NCBI GenBank assembly: GCA_014379485.1
Contig: JACMLS010000439.1
Span: 1-5,370, forward strand
DNA length: 5,370 nucleotides
Origin: Bacteroidia bacterium
GTDB lineage: Bacteria; Bacteroidota; Bacteroidia; B-17B0; Aurantibacillaceae
Direction: 5' to 3'
The notes beneath the pieces are model-generated. The model saw nothing but the letters and a program-made list of their open reading frames with translations. It was not told where the DNA came from and ran no database searches. This document shows, piece by piece, positions 1 through 5,370 of the stretch. Position 1 is the first letter of the stretch. Each line of letters opens with the position of its first letter. Position numbers and translations under genes: made by a program.

Positions 1-933
1 GACGCAAACACAGAAAAAAGAAAAAAAAATCTCGCGCTGTTTCTTTCGCTGGGCGGATTGGGATTATGCGCTTTTGTGATCTGGTTTGTTATCAGGGCAA
101 ATAAAAAAGTAAAGCTTGCAAACAAATTAGTAAAAGAACAAAAGAAACATGTTGAAGAACAAAAAGCAATTATTGAAGAGAAACACAAAGATATTACTGA
201 CAGTATCTTTTACGCACAAAAAATTCAGGAATCGCTTATTATTCCGGAAGCACAATTAAAAAAATCATTGCCAGAAAGTTTTGTTTTGTATGCACCGCGC
301 GATATTGTAAGCGGAGATTTTTACTGGTACGGTGAGCGCGATGGTTTTAAAATTCTTGCCGTTGCAGATTGCACAGGACACGGAGTTCCCGGCGCTTTCA
401 TGAGCCTTATCGGAATTTCATCGCTCAACCAGGTTGTGCTTGAACGCGGACTTACATCGCCCGCAAAAATTTTAGATCTGCTCAGAGAAAAAGTAATTCA
501 GTCTTTAAACCAGAACAACGAAGACAGCCACAGAAAAGACGGAATGGATATTTCTGTAATTGCGTTAAAGAACAAAGAACTGATCTACGCAGGCGCAAAC
601 AATCCTTGCATTATCTTAAGAAACAAAGAAATTATTAGTTTAGAGGCGAATAAACAACCCGTGGGTTTTCACGAACACGCAACAGCTTTTTTTGAAAAGA
701 AAACAGAATTGCAAAAAGGAGATTTGATCTATTTATTTACCGATGGTATTGTTGACCAGTTTGGCGGAGAAAAAGGAAAAAAATTAAAAATAAAATATTT
801 TAAAGAATGGCTGCTTGAGTGTTCAACTATGGAAATGCCAAAACAAAAAGAATTCATACAAAACAAATTAAAAGACTGGAAAAGAAATTTTGATCAGACT
901 GATGACATTTTAATTACAGGAGTAAAATGCTGA
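1..933 (+). CDS. SpoIIE/PP2C-family serine phosphatase, membrane anchored (5' partial)
   Basis: The frame is open to the left edge, so the N-terminus is missing; 310 residues are visible, and the real start lies upstream (the TTG at 58 falls inside the membrane helix and is not credible). Visible order: a transmembrane helix (about residues 11-31), a charged coiled coil (34-62), the linker HKDITDSIFYAQKIQ (62-76), then a complete PP2C-like SpoIIE domain. Likely metal-binding acidic residues are D106 in SGDFYW, D123 in VADCTGHGVPGAFMS, D248 in FTDGIVDQFGG, and D301/D302 in QTDDILITG. In this family the domain dephosphorylates phosphoserine or phosphothreonine on partner proteins such as anti-sigma-factor antagonists. 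Bacteroidota homologues usually carry periplasmic or N-terminal TPR repeats before the helix; that is inferred here because the region is outside the window. The stop overlaps the next start by 7 bases, suggesting translational coupling with lptE. The substrate is unknown. Confidence 0.93.
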   Translation, partial: DANTEKRKKNLALFLSLGGLGLCAFVIWFVIRANKKVKLANKLVKEQKKHVEEQKAIIEEKHKDITDSIFYAQKIQESLIIPEAQLKKSLPESFVLYAPRDIVSGDFYWYGERDGFKILAVADCTGHGVPGAFMSLIGISSLNQVVLERGLTSPAKILDLLREKVIQSLNQNNEDSHRKDGMDISVIALKNKELIYAGANNPCIILRNKEIISLEANKQPVGFHEHATAFFEKKTELQKGDLIYLFTDGIVDQFGGEKGKKLKIKYFKEWLLECSTMEMPKQKEFIQNKLKDWKRNFDQTDDILITGVKC

Positions 934-1439
934 AAAACCTTTTTATACTAAGCGTTTTAATTTTCGCCGGGAGCGGAATGACGCGCTGCAAAGCAAAATA
1001 TTCACTTAACGGATCCACAATTCCCGTTGAAGCAAAAACTATTTCGGTTTTGTTTTTTACTAACCAGGCACCGCTTGCCGGCCCAACGCTTGCACAAAAA
1101 TTTACAGAAAAACTGCGCGACGTAGTTTCGTCTCAGACCAACCTTGCGCTTAAACAAAACGCGGGAGATCTTAATTTTGAAGGCTACATAAGCGAATATT
1201 CTGTTGCACCAGTCGCCATTCAAAACGGAGACGCGGCCGCTTTAAACCGCCTTACCATAACCGTAGTTGTAAAATACACCAACAAGTTTGATAAGTCAAA
1301 AGATTTCGACCAGTCCTTTACCCGCTTTTCAGATTTCAAAGCCACAGAAACATTATCTTCGGTAGAAAATGCAAAAATAGAAGACATTAATAAACAATTA
1401 ACTGAGGACATTTTTAATAAAGCGTTTAATAATTGGTGA
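927..1439 (+). CDS. lptE: LptE-family LPS-assembly lipoprotein
   Basis: A 170-residue protein, the usual size for Bacteroidota LptE. LptE is the outer-membrane lipoprotein that plugs the LptD barrel and helps place lipopolysaccharide in the outer leaflet. Family features recognised by eye are the early block YSLNGSTIP...AKTISV, the stretch NQAPLAGPTLAQKFTEKLRD, the block GDLNFEGYISEYSVAPVAIQ followed by AALNRLTITVVVKYTN, and the C-terminus QLTEDIFNKAFNNW. The N-terminus has one lysine (K3), a hydrophobic core (residues 5-14) and a single early cysteine, C21, the expected lipidation site. The residues before it (M18 T19 R20) are a poor lipobox, because arginine at -1 is atypical. The ATG at 927 overlaps the upstream phosphatase stop in a different frame, which supports this start. 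The family call is firm; lipidation is inferred. Confidence 0.88.
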   Translation: MLKNLFILSVLIFAGSGMTRCKAKYSLNGSTIPVEAKTISVLFFTNQAPLAGPTLAQKFTEKLRDVVSSQTNLALKQNAGDLNFEGYISEYSVAPVAIQNGDAAALNRLTITVVVKYTNKFDKSKDFDQSFTRFSDFKATETLSSVENAKIEDINKQLTEDIFNKAFNNW

Positions 1440-1488
1440 GTTTCAAACCAAAACTAACTAACTGTAAACCTGAAACTGAAAACGAATT

Positions 1489-2679
1489 TTGAAGAGAGAA
1501 CAATTCATACAGTACATTGAAAATCCGCTTCTGTTGGGAGATGCGAACATTTCCGAATTAAAATCGGTGGTGGAGACCTATCCTTTTTTTCAGACAGCTC
1601 ATTTGTTGTACGCTAAAGCATTGAGTAACGTAAACCATATTGATTATTATACAGGTCTTAAAAAAACTTCTATTCTTGCCGGCGACCGGAAAATTTTATA
1701 TGAACTGATCACAAAATCTTCACCACAAAAAAACACAAGTGCTTTTTCAGAAAAAACATCTGAAGAAAAAGAAACAATAAAACACGAAAAAGAGGAAACA
1801 GAAAAAAAGAACCTGGTGGCAGAAAAAATTATTCTGCCCGAAATAAAATTAGTTTCAAATATTTCAGAAAAAACAAAACAAAAAGAGCAGACAATAAATT
1901 TTGAAACCAAACCGCTCGTTGAAACCAGCAAAGAAGAAAGCAGGCACGAAGAAGTTGAACAACAACACAAAGAAAAAACAACACGCATAGAATTAGTTGT
2001 TACCAACCGCGATGAGAAAAAGCCTGAGGAGAAAAAAGAAGAACAGCAAGTAATAAAACAAGAGGAGAAAAAAACTCCCGAAATTTTTATTGAGCCAAAA
2101 GAAAAAAATGTTGACGATGTTGTGCTCGGGCAAGTGGTAAACGCATACATTGAAACAGAATTTTTCGACGTAAAAAATATTGATAAACCCATTAAGCAAC
2201 AGCAACCCGTTGAAATTGATCCGGAAGAAGGCAAAAAAATTCTGACCGAATCACTCAACGAACCTCATTCTTTTTCTCAATGGCTCAAACTTCTGTCAAC
2301 CGAAAAGAAAAAAGAAGAAAAACACATTAGTACAGAAAAAGAAATTTCTGAAGAAAAGAAGATCAGCAACACTGAAATTCCGGCAAAAAAGATCGTTAAA
2401 GAGCAGGAAAAGATCATCAACAAAATAATCTCTACAGAGCCGTCAATATCAAAACTTAAAAAAACAACCGAATTTTTTAAACCGGTAGAAAAGGCCAAAG
2501 AAAGTATTATTAAAGATGAAACCCTTGTTACTGAAACACTTGCGTGGATATTGGAAAAACAAGGCAAATTTCCGGAAGCAATTAGGGCCTACGAAACCTT
2601 AAGTTTGAAATATCCCGAAAAAAGTGTTAAGTTTGCCTCCCTTATTTCAGAAATAAGAATTAAACAAAAACAGAGATAA
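1489..2679 (+). CDS. TPR-like protein with a Lys/Glu-rich central region (TTG start)
   Basis: A 396-residue protein of unknown function, resembling one commonly found between lptE and secG in Bacteroidota and usually annotated as hypothetical or TPR-containing. It has a conserved N-terminal helical segment (about 1-75, with YPFFQTAHLLYAKAL and AGDRKILYELI), a long low-complexity region rich in Lys, Glu, Thr and Ile (about 78-345), a conserved island EPHSFSQWLKLLS (258-270), and a conserved C-terminus (345-396) whose ETLAWILEKQGKFPEAIRAYETLSLKYP reads as one TPR-like helix pair. No signal peptide or membrane segment is visible, so it is probably cytoplasmic. The start is TTG at 1489: an in-frame TGA lies at 1477-1479, the N-terminus fits the family from here, and no methionine codon occurs anywhere later. 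It also has no cysteine. It lies 49 bases after lptE and 2 bases before secG, so it is probably cotranscribed with both. Confidence 0.85.
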   Translation: MKREQFIQYIENPLLLGDANISELKSVVETYPFFQTAHLLYAKALSNVNHIDYYTGLKKTSILAGDRKILYELITKSSPQKNTSAFSEKTSEEKETIKHEKEETEKKNLVAEKIILPEIKLVSNISEKTKQKEQTINFETKPLVETSKEESRHEEVEQQHKEKTTRIELVVTNRDEKKPEEKKEEQQVIKQEEKKTPEIFIEPKEKNVDDVVLGQVVNAYIETEFFDVKNIDKPIKQQQPVEIDPEEGKKILTESLNEPHSFSQWLKLLSTEKKKEEKHISTEKEISEEKKISNTEIPAKKIVKEQEKIINKIISTEPSISKLKKTTEFFKPVEKAKESIIKDETLVTETLAWILEKQGKFPEAIRAYETLSLKYPEKSVKFASLISEIRIKQKQR

Positions 2680-2681
2680 AA

Positions 2682-3038
2682 ATGGGACTTTTAGGAATTT
2701 TAATTATTTTAGTTTGTGCAGTATTGATCTTTATTGTACTGGTACAAAACTCAAAAGGAGGCGGATTAGCATCTAACTTTGCCTCTAACAACCAGATCTT
2801 AGGTGTTGCAAAAACAAAGGATATTCTTGAACAAGTAACTTGGGGAGCAGCCGGATTGCTTTTCATTTTTTGTTTGCTCTCTACACCACCGCACGCAGCA
2901 AATACTACTAAAGTTGACCCTAAAGCAAAAACAACTACAACCGGAAAAGGCTCTCAGACCAAAGGTTTGGCAAAGGCAACTCAATCGCCAATGAAAAACC
3001 CTCTTGTAAATCCAACCGCCCCAACTGGTAAACCTTAA
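2682..3038 (+). CDS. secG: Preprotein translocase subunit SecG
   Basis: A 118-residue small membrane protein matching SecG, the accessory subunit of the SecYEG channel that eases SecA-driven export across the inner membrane. It has a first transmembrane helix (about residues 2-21, GILIILVCAVLIFIVLV), the hallmark loop VQNSKGGGLAS (21-31), the segment NQILGVAKTKDILEQVTW leading into a second helix (about 53-67, WGAAGLLFIFCLLS), and then a hydrophilic tail of about 50 residues rich in Thr, Lys, Pro and Gly. Such low-complexity tails are common in Bacteroidota SecG. The ATG follows the preceding stop after 2 bases, in an A-rich context without a Shine-Dalgarno sequence, and fits the protein's natural N-terminus. 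It is the last gene before a strong terminator. Confidence 0.95.
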   Translation: MGLLGILIILVCAVLIFIVLVQNSKGGGLASNFASNNQILGVAKTKDILEQVTWGAAGLLFIFCLLSTPPHAANTTKVDPKAKTTTTGKGSQTKGLAKATQSPMKNPLVNPTAPTGKP

Positions 3039-3051
3039 TAAAATTCATAAA

Positions 3052-3092
3052 AAATGTCAGCCTGTCACCAATGGGCTGACATTTGTGTTTTT
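3052..3092 (+). terminator. Intrinsic terminator after secG
   Basis: A perfect 11-base inverted repeat (3052-3062 with 3074-3084, arm AAATGTCAGCC) surrounds an 11-base loop whose outer two positions can add G-U pairs. After a three-base GTG it runs into TTTTT at 3088-3092. It lies 13 bases after the secG stop and separates the secG unit from the groE operon. Confidence 0.87.
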
Positions 3093-3141
3093 ATCCCCTT
3101 CGAAAAATGCAATTTTGACCAATAAAGACGCAGTTTTTTCA

Positions 3142-3158
3142 TTGGCACAATTAATGAC
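3142..3158 (+). promoter_or_regulatory. Possible sigma-54-like promoter upstream of groES (weak)
   Basis: TTGGCAC at 3142-3148 matches the -24 element of sigma-54 promoters. At the correct spacing the -12 region reads ATGAC (3154-3158): the G is present but the following C is replaced by A, so the match is imperfect. If used, transcription would start near 3169, giving a leader of about 40 bases before groES. No CIRCE operator and no convincing Bacteroidota sigma-A pair (TTTG with TAnnTTTG) is visible in 3093-3208. A groE promoter must lie in this gap or be read through from upstream; this is only the best candidate seen by eye. Confidence 0.25.
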
Positions 3159-3208
3159 TTAGGCAAATCACAAAACCAATAATACACTAATCAACTAAAT
3201 TAATAACC

Positions 3209-3487
3209 ATGGGAAAAGTAAGTCTTAAACCTTTAGCCGACAGAGTTCTTGTAGAAGCAGCTCCGGCAGAAGAAAAAACAGCAGGTGGAATCATTATTCC
3301 TGACACCGCTAAAGAAAAACCACAAAAAGGAAAAGTAATTGCAGTTGGTGCCGGCAAAAAAGACGAGCCAATGACAGTGAAAACAGGAGACTCTGTACTT
3401 TACGGAAAATATTCCGGAACAGAAATTCTTGTAGACGGAAAAGAATACCTGATCATGAGAGAAAGCGATATATACGCTATCCTTTAA
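3209..3487 (+). CDS. groES: Co-chaperonin GroES (Hsp10)
   Basis: A 92-residue protein of normal GroES length. GroES forms a seven-subunit lid that caps the GroEL ring and closes the folding chamber in the cytoplasm. Seen in the sequence are the start MGKVSLKPLADRVLVE, the mobile loop (about 20-36) with the GroEL-binding hydrophobic tripeptide inside GGIIIPD, then TAKEKPQKGKVIAVGAG, the core block GDSVLYGKYSGTEI, and the C-terminal YLIMRESDIYAIL. The ATG at 3209 fits the family N-terminus and is preceded by an A-rich leader with no Shine-Dalgarno sequence. It is first in the operon, 59 bases before groEL. Nothing is missing. Confidence 0.98.
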   Translation: MGKVSLKPLADRVLVEAAPAEEKTAGGIIIPDTAKEKPQKGKVIAVGAGKKDEPMTVKTGDSVLYGKYSGTEILVDGKEYLIMRESDIYAIL

Positions 3488-3546
3488 TCAAACTCATCAA
3501 CTTTCTAAACTTTTAACTTTCAAAACATTCTTAACTAAAAAACAAA

Positions 3547-5184
3547 ATGGCAAAAGATATAACATTTAACGTAGAAGCAAGAGACGCCCTTAAACGCGGT
3601 GTAGATGCTTTGGCAAATGCAGTAAAAGTAACATTAGGTCCAAAAGGGCGTAATGTGATCATCGATAAAAAATTCGGCTCGCCCGTAATTACTAAAGATG
3701 GTGTTACTGTTGCAAAAGAAATTGAATTGACAAACGCTGTAGAAAACATGGGAGCGCAACTTTTAAAAGAAGTAGCTTCTAAAACTGCTGACGCTGCAGG
3801 AGACGGCACTACTACTGCAACTGTATTGGCGCAGGCAATTGTTACTGCAGGATTAAAAAACGTTGCTGCAGGCGCAAATCCAATGGATCTGAAACGCGGA
3901 ATTGAAAAAGCTGTTGCCGCAGTTGTAGAAAGTTTGAAAAAACAATCAACCCCAGTTGGAGCTGAAAGTAAAAAAATTGAACAGGTTGCAACCATCTCAG
4001 CTAACAACGATAGTTCTATCGGTAAACTGATTGCAGAAGCAATGTCTAAAGTAAAAAAAGAAGGAGTTATTACTGTTGAAGAAGCAAAAGGTACTGATAC
4101 AACTGTTGAGGTTGTGGAAGGAATGGAATTTGATCGTGGCTTTATCTCTCCTTATTTTGTTACCGATGCAGATAAAATGCAGGCTGTGTTAGAAAGCCCG
4201 CTTATTCTTATCTACGATAAAAAAATAAGCAGCATGAAAGAATTACTGCCTATTCTTGAAAAAGGAGTGCAGACAGGAAAACCAATTTTAATTATTGCTG
4301 AAGATATAGACGGAGAAGCGCTTGCAACATTGGTTGTAAATAAAATTCGTGGTTCTCTGAAAATTGCTGCTGTTAAAGCTCCGGGTTTCGGAGATCGCAG
4401 AAAAGCAATGTTAGAAGATATTGCAATTCTTACAGGCGGAACTTTAATTTCTGAAGAAAGAGGTTTTAAATTAGAAAATGCAGATTTAAGTATGCTTGGA
4501 AAATGTGAGAAGATCACAATTGACAAAGACAATACAACTATTGTAAACGGAGCTGGTAAAAAAGCAGACATCGTTGCAAGAGTAAATCAAATTAAGGCAC
4601 AAATTGAATCAACTACATCTGATTACGATAAAGAAAAATTGCAGGAGCGTTTGGCTAAATTAGCCGGTGGTGTTGCAGTACTTTATATTGGTGCAGCTTC
4701 TGAAGTTGAAATGAAAGAGAAAAAAGACCGTGTTGACGATGCTTTGGCAGCTACACGCGCAGCAGTTGAAGAAGGAATCATTCCAGGCGGCGGAACAGCT
4801 TATATCCGTTCTATTTCTGTATTGGAAAAATTAAAAGGAGATAACGAAGACGAAACAACAGGAATTGCAATTGTAAAACGTGCGCTTGAAGAACCACTTC
4901 GCCAGATCTGTGCAAACGCAGGTATTGAAGGCTCTGTAGTTGTAAACAAAGTACGCGAAGGAAAAGATGATTACGGTTTCAATGCTCACACTGAGAAATA
5001 CGAAAATCTTTACCGTTCAGGTGTAATCGATCCAACTAAAGTAGCTCGTATTGCTCTTGAAAACGCAGCATCTGTTGCAGCAATGCTTTTAACAACTGAT
5101 TGCGTTCTTGCTGAAAAGAAAGAAGAAAAATCTGCTCCAATGGGTGGACACCCAGGAATGGGAGGAATGGACGGCATGATGTAA
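3547..5184 (+). CDS. groEL: Chaperonin GroEL (Hsp60)
   Basis: A full-length 545-residue GroEL, the ATP-driven double-ring chaperonin that folds cytoplasmic proteins with GroES. Nucleotide-binding motifs are present: TLGPKGRNV (29-37), KDGVTVAKE (50-58), GDGTTTA (85-91, with D86 equivalent to E. coli D87) and GGG at 414-416. The ATP-hydrolysis aspartate is D398 in RVDDAL. The intermediate and apical domains are continuous, including the block GFGDRRKAMLEDIAILTGG. It ends in a short Gly-Met tail, GGHPGMGGMDGMM (533-545), as is usual. The start at 3547 follows an A-rich leader (AACTAAAAAACAAA), typical of strongly expressed Bacteroidota genes. Codon use leans to A/T-ending codons more than in lptE, consistent with high expression. 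The stop codon lies within the base of the inverted repeat at 5180-5307. Confidence 0.99.
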   Translation: MAKDITFNVEARDALKRGVDALANAVKVTLGPKGRNVIIDKKFGSPVITKDGVTVAKEIELTNAVENMGAQLLKEVASKTADAAGDGTTTATVLAQAIVTAGLKNVAAGANPMDLKRGIEKAVAAVVESLKKQSTPVGAESKKIEQVATISANNDSSIGKLIAEAMSKVKKEGVITVEEAKGTDTTVEVVEGMEFDRGFISPYFVTDADKMQAVLESPLILIYDKKISSMKELLPILEKGVQTGKPILIIAEDIDGEALATLVVNKIRGSLKIAAVKAPGFGDRRKAMLEDIAILTGGTLISEERGFKLENADLSMLGKCEKITIDKDNTTIVNGAGKKADIVARVNQIKAQIESTTSDYDKEKLQERLAKLAGGVAVLYIGAASEVEMKEKKDRVDDALAATRAAVEEGIIPGGGTAYIRSISVLEKLKGDNEDETTGIAIVKRALEEPLRQICANAGIEGSVVVNKVREGKDDYGFNAHTEKYENLYRSGVIDPTKVARIALENAASVAAMLLTTDCVLAEKKEEKSAPMGGHPGMGGMDGMM

Positions 5185-5307
5185 AAGCGCGCCTTTTTTC
5201 CGGCTCCGGCGTTGCTGCGAATTGTTTTTGATTTTCACTTACTTGCGTAAGCTCAAACCAAAAAAATTCTGGCGCCTTGGATCCGAAAAAAATTCATCGC
5301 TTTTACA
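5180..5307. repeat. Long imperfect inverted repeat (about 128 bases) downstream of groEL
   Basis: The ends are a perfect 10-base inverted pair, TGTAAAAGCG (5180-5189) and CGCTTTTACA (5298-5307). Pairing resumes inward: T-run 5194-5199 with A-run 5286-5292; CGG and TCC (5201-5207) with GGATCCG (5279-5285), with one mismatch and one bulge; GGCG (5208-5211) with 5273-5276; GAATT (5219-5223) with AATTC (5265-5269); TTTTTG (5225-5230) with 5259-5264; TTT (5232-5234) with AAA (5255-5257); and a tip CTTAC/GTAAG (5238-5242, 5247-5251) closing on TTGC. The element has GC-rich patches (CCGGCTCCGGCG, GGCGCC) unlike the AT-rich surroundings. It could be a MITE/REP-type element or a structured groEL 3' UTR. 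It codes for nothing recognisable. Confidence 0.72.
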
Positions 5308-5325
5308 AGTTCAAATAAATTTAAT

Positions 5326-5358
5326 AAAAACCCTTTCGTGAAAACGGGAGGGTTTTTT
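5326..5358 (+). terminator. Intrinsic terminator of the groESL operon
   Basis: A 14-base-pair stem (5326-5339 with 5344-5357) closes on a GAAA tetraloop at 5340-5343. It contains the core CCCTTTCGT/ACGGGAGGG with two G-U pairs, flanked by an A-run on the left and TTTTTT at 5353-5358 on the right. The flanking A and T runs would let it work in both directions. It lies about 140 bases after the groEL stop, beyond the long inverted repeat. Confidence 0.9.
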
Positions 5359-5370
5359 GTTTGTTAAAAA

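Noticed and set aside
58..60. TTG as a start codon for the first gene
   Set aside because: The frame continues open to base 1 and the TTG is in the middle of the transmembrane helix, so the gene is simply cut by the window edge.
1440..1488. GTTTCA (1440-1445) mirrored by TGAAAC (1471-1476), plus ACTAACTAACTG and CTGAAACTGAAA short repeats between lptE and the TPR-like gene
   Set aside because: Six AT-rich pairs over a 25-base loop with no T-run are too weak for a terminator; the short repeats are low-complexity spacer sequence.
1647..2258. 203-codon open frame on the minus strand
   Set aside because: It lies opposite the Lys/Glu-rich gene; its Ser/Phe/Cys-rich protein is the complement of AAA/GAA-rich codons, a composition artefact.
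2682..3038. The Thr/Lys/Pro-rich SecG tail as a fusion or foreign insertion
   Set aside because: Long low-complexity SecG tails are usual in Bacteroidota, and the frame runs straight to a stop followed by a terminator.
3039..3208. CIRCE heat-shock operator upstream of groES
   Set aside because: No TTAGCACTC / GAGTGCTAA pair is present on either strand.
3531..4007. 158-codon open frame on the minus strand
   Set aside because: It is antisense to the start of groEL, which is certain; the frame is open because of groEL codon bias.
1..5370. CRISPR array, tRNA, rRNA, transposase or phage genes
   Set aside because: No regularly spaced repeats, cloverleaf-like sequences, rRNA signatures or mobility genes were seen; the spaces between genes are all under 190 bases.

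Overview
The window reads as a chromosomal segment of a Bacteroidota bacterium (Flavobacteriales- or Sphingobacteriales-like; the exact order cannot be fixed from this sequence). The grounds are AT-rich DNA, A-rich leaders without Shine-Dalgarno sequences, a SpoIIE-type phosphatase with the 'DSIFYAQKIQ' linker typical of this phylum, and the gene order lptE - TPR-like protein - secG - groES - groEL, which I recall as a recurring Bacteroidota neighbourhood. All genes are on the + strand.

Region 1 (1-3092) looks like one transcription unit. It starts with the 3' part of a membrane-anchored SpoIIE/PP2C-type serine phosphatase, cut by the window edge. Its stop overlaps the start of an LptE-family LPS-assembly lipoprotein. 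After 49 bases comes a lysine/glutamate-rich protein with conserved ends and a TPR-like C-terminus. It starts at TTG and its reading frame has no ATG at all. Two bases later comes secG, and a strong hairpin terminator follows at 3052-3092.

Region 2 (3093-5358) is the groES-groEL chaperonin operon. It is preceded by a leader of about 115 bases with no CIRCE element, holding a possible but imperfect sigma-54-like -24 motif. Both chaperonin genes are intact and canonical.

Region 3 (5180-5358) lies downstream of groEL. It holds a striking imperfect inverted repeat of about 128 bases whose perfect 10-base ends include the groEL stop codon, followed by a separate GNRA-loop terminator. The long inverted repeat is the most unusual structure in the window: it may be a MITE/REP-like element or a structured 3' UTR.

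Functionally the window joins envelope biogenesis (LptE), protein export (SecG) and folding (GroES/GroEL) with a signalling phosphatase. Most of it is conserved housekeeping content, and I see no clear evidence for a new multi-gene system.
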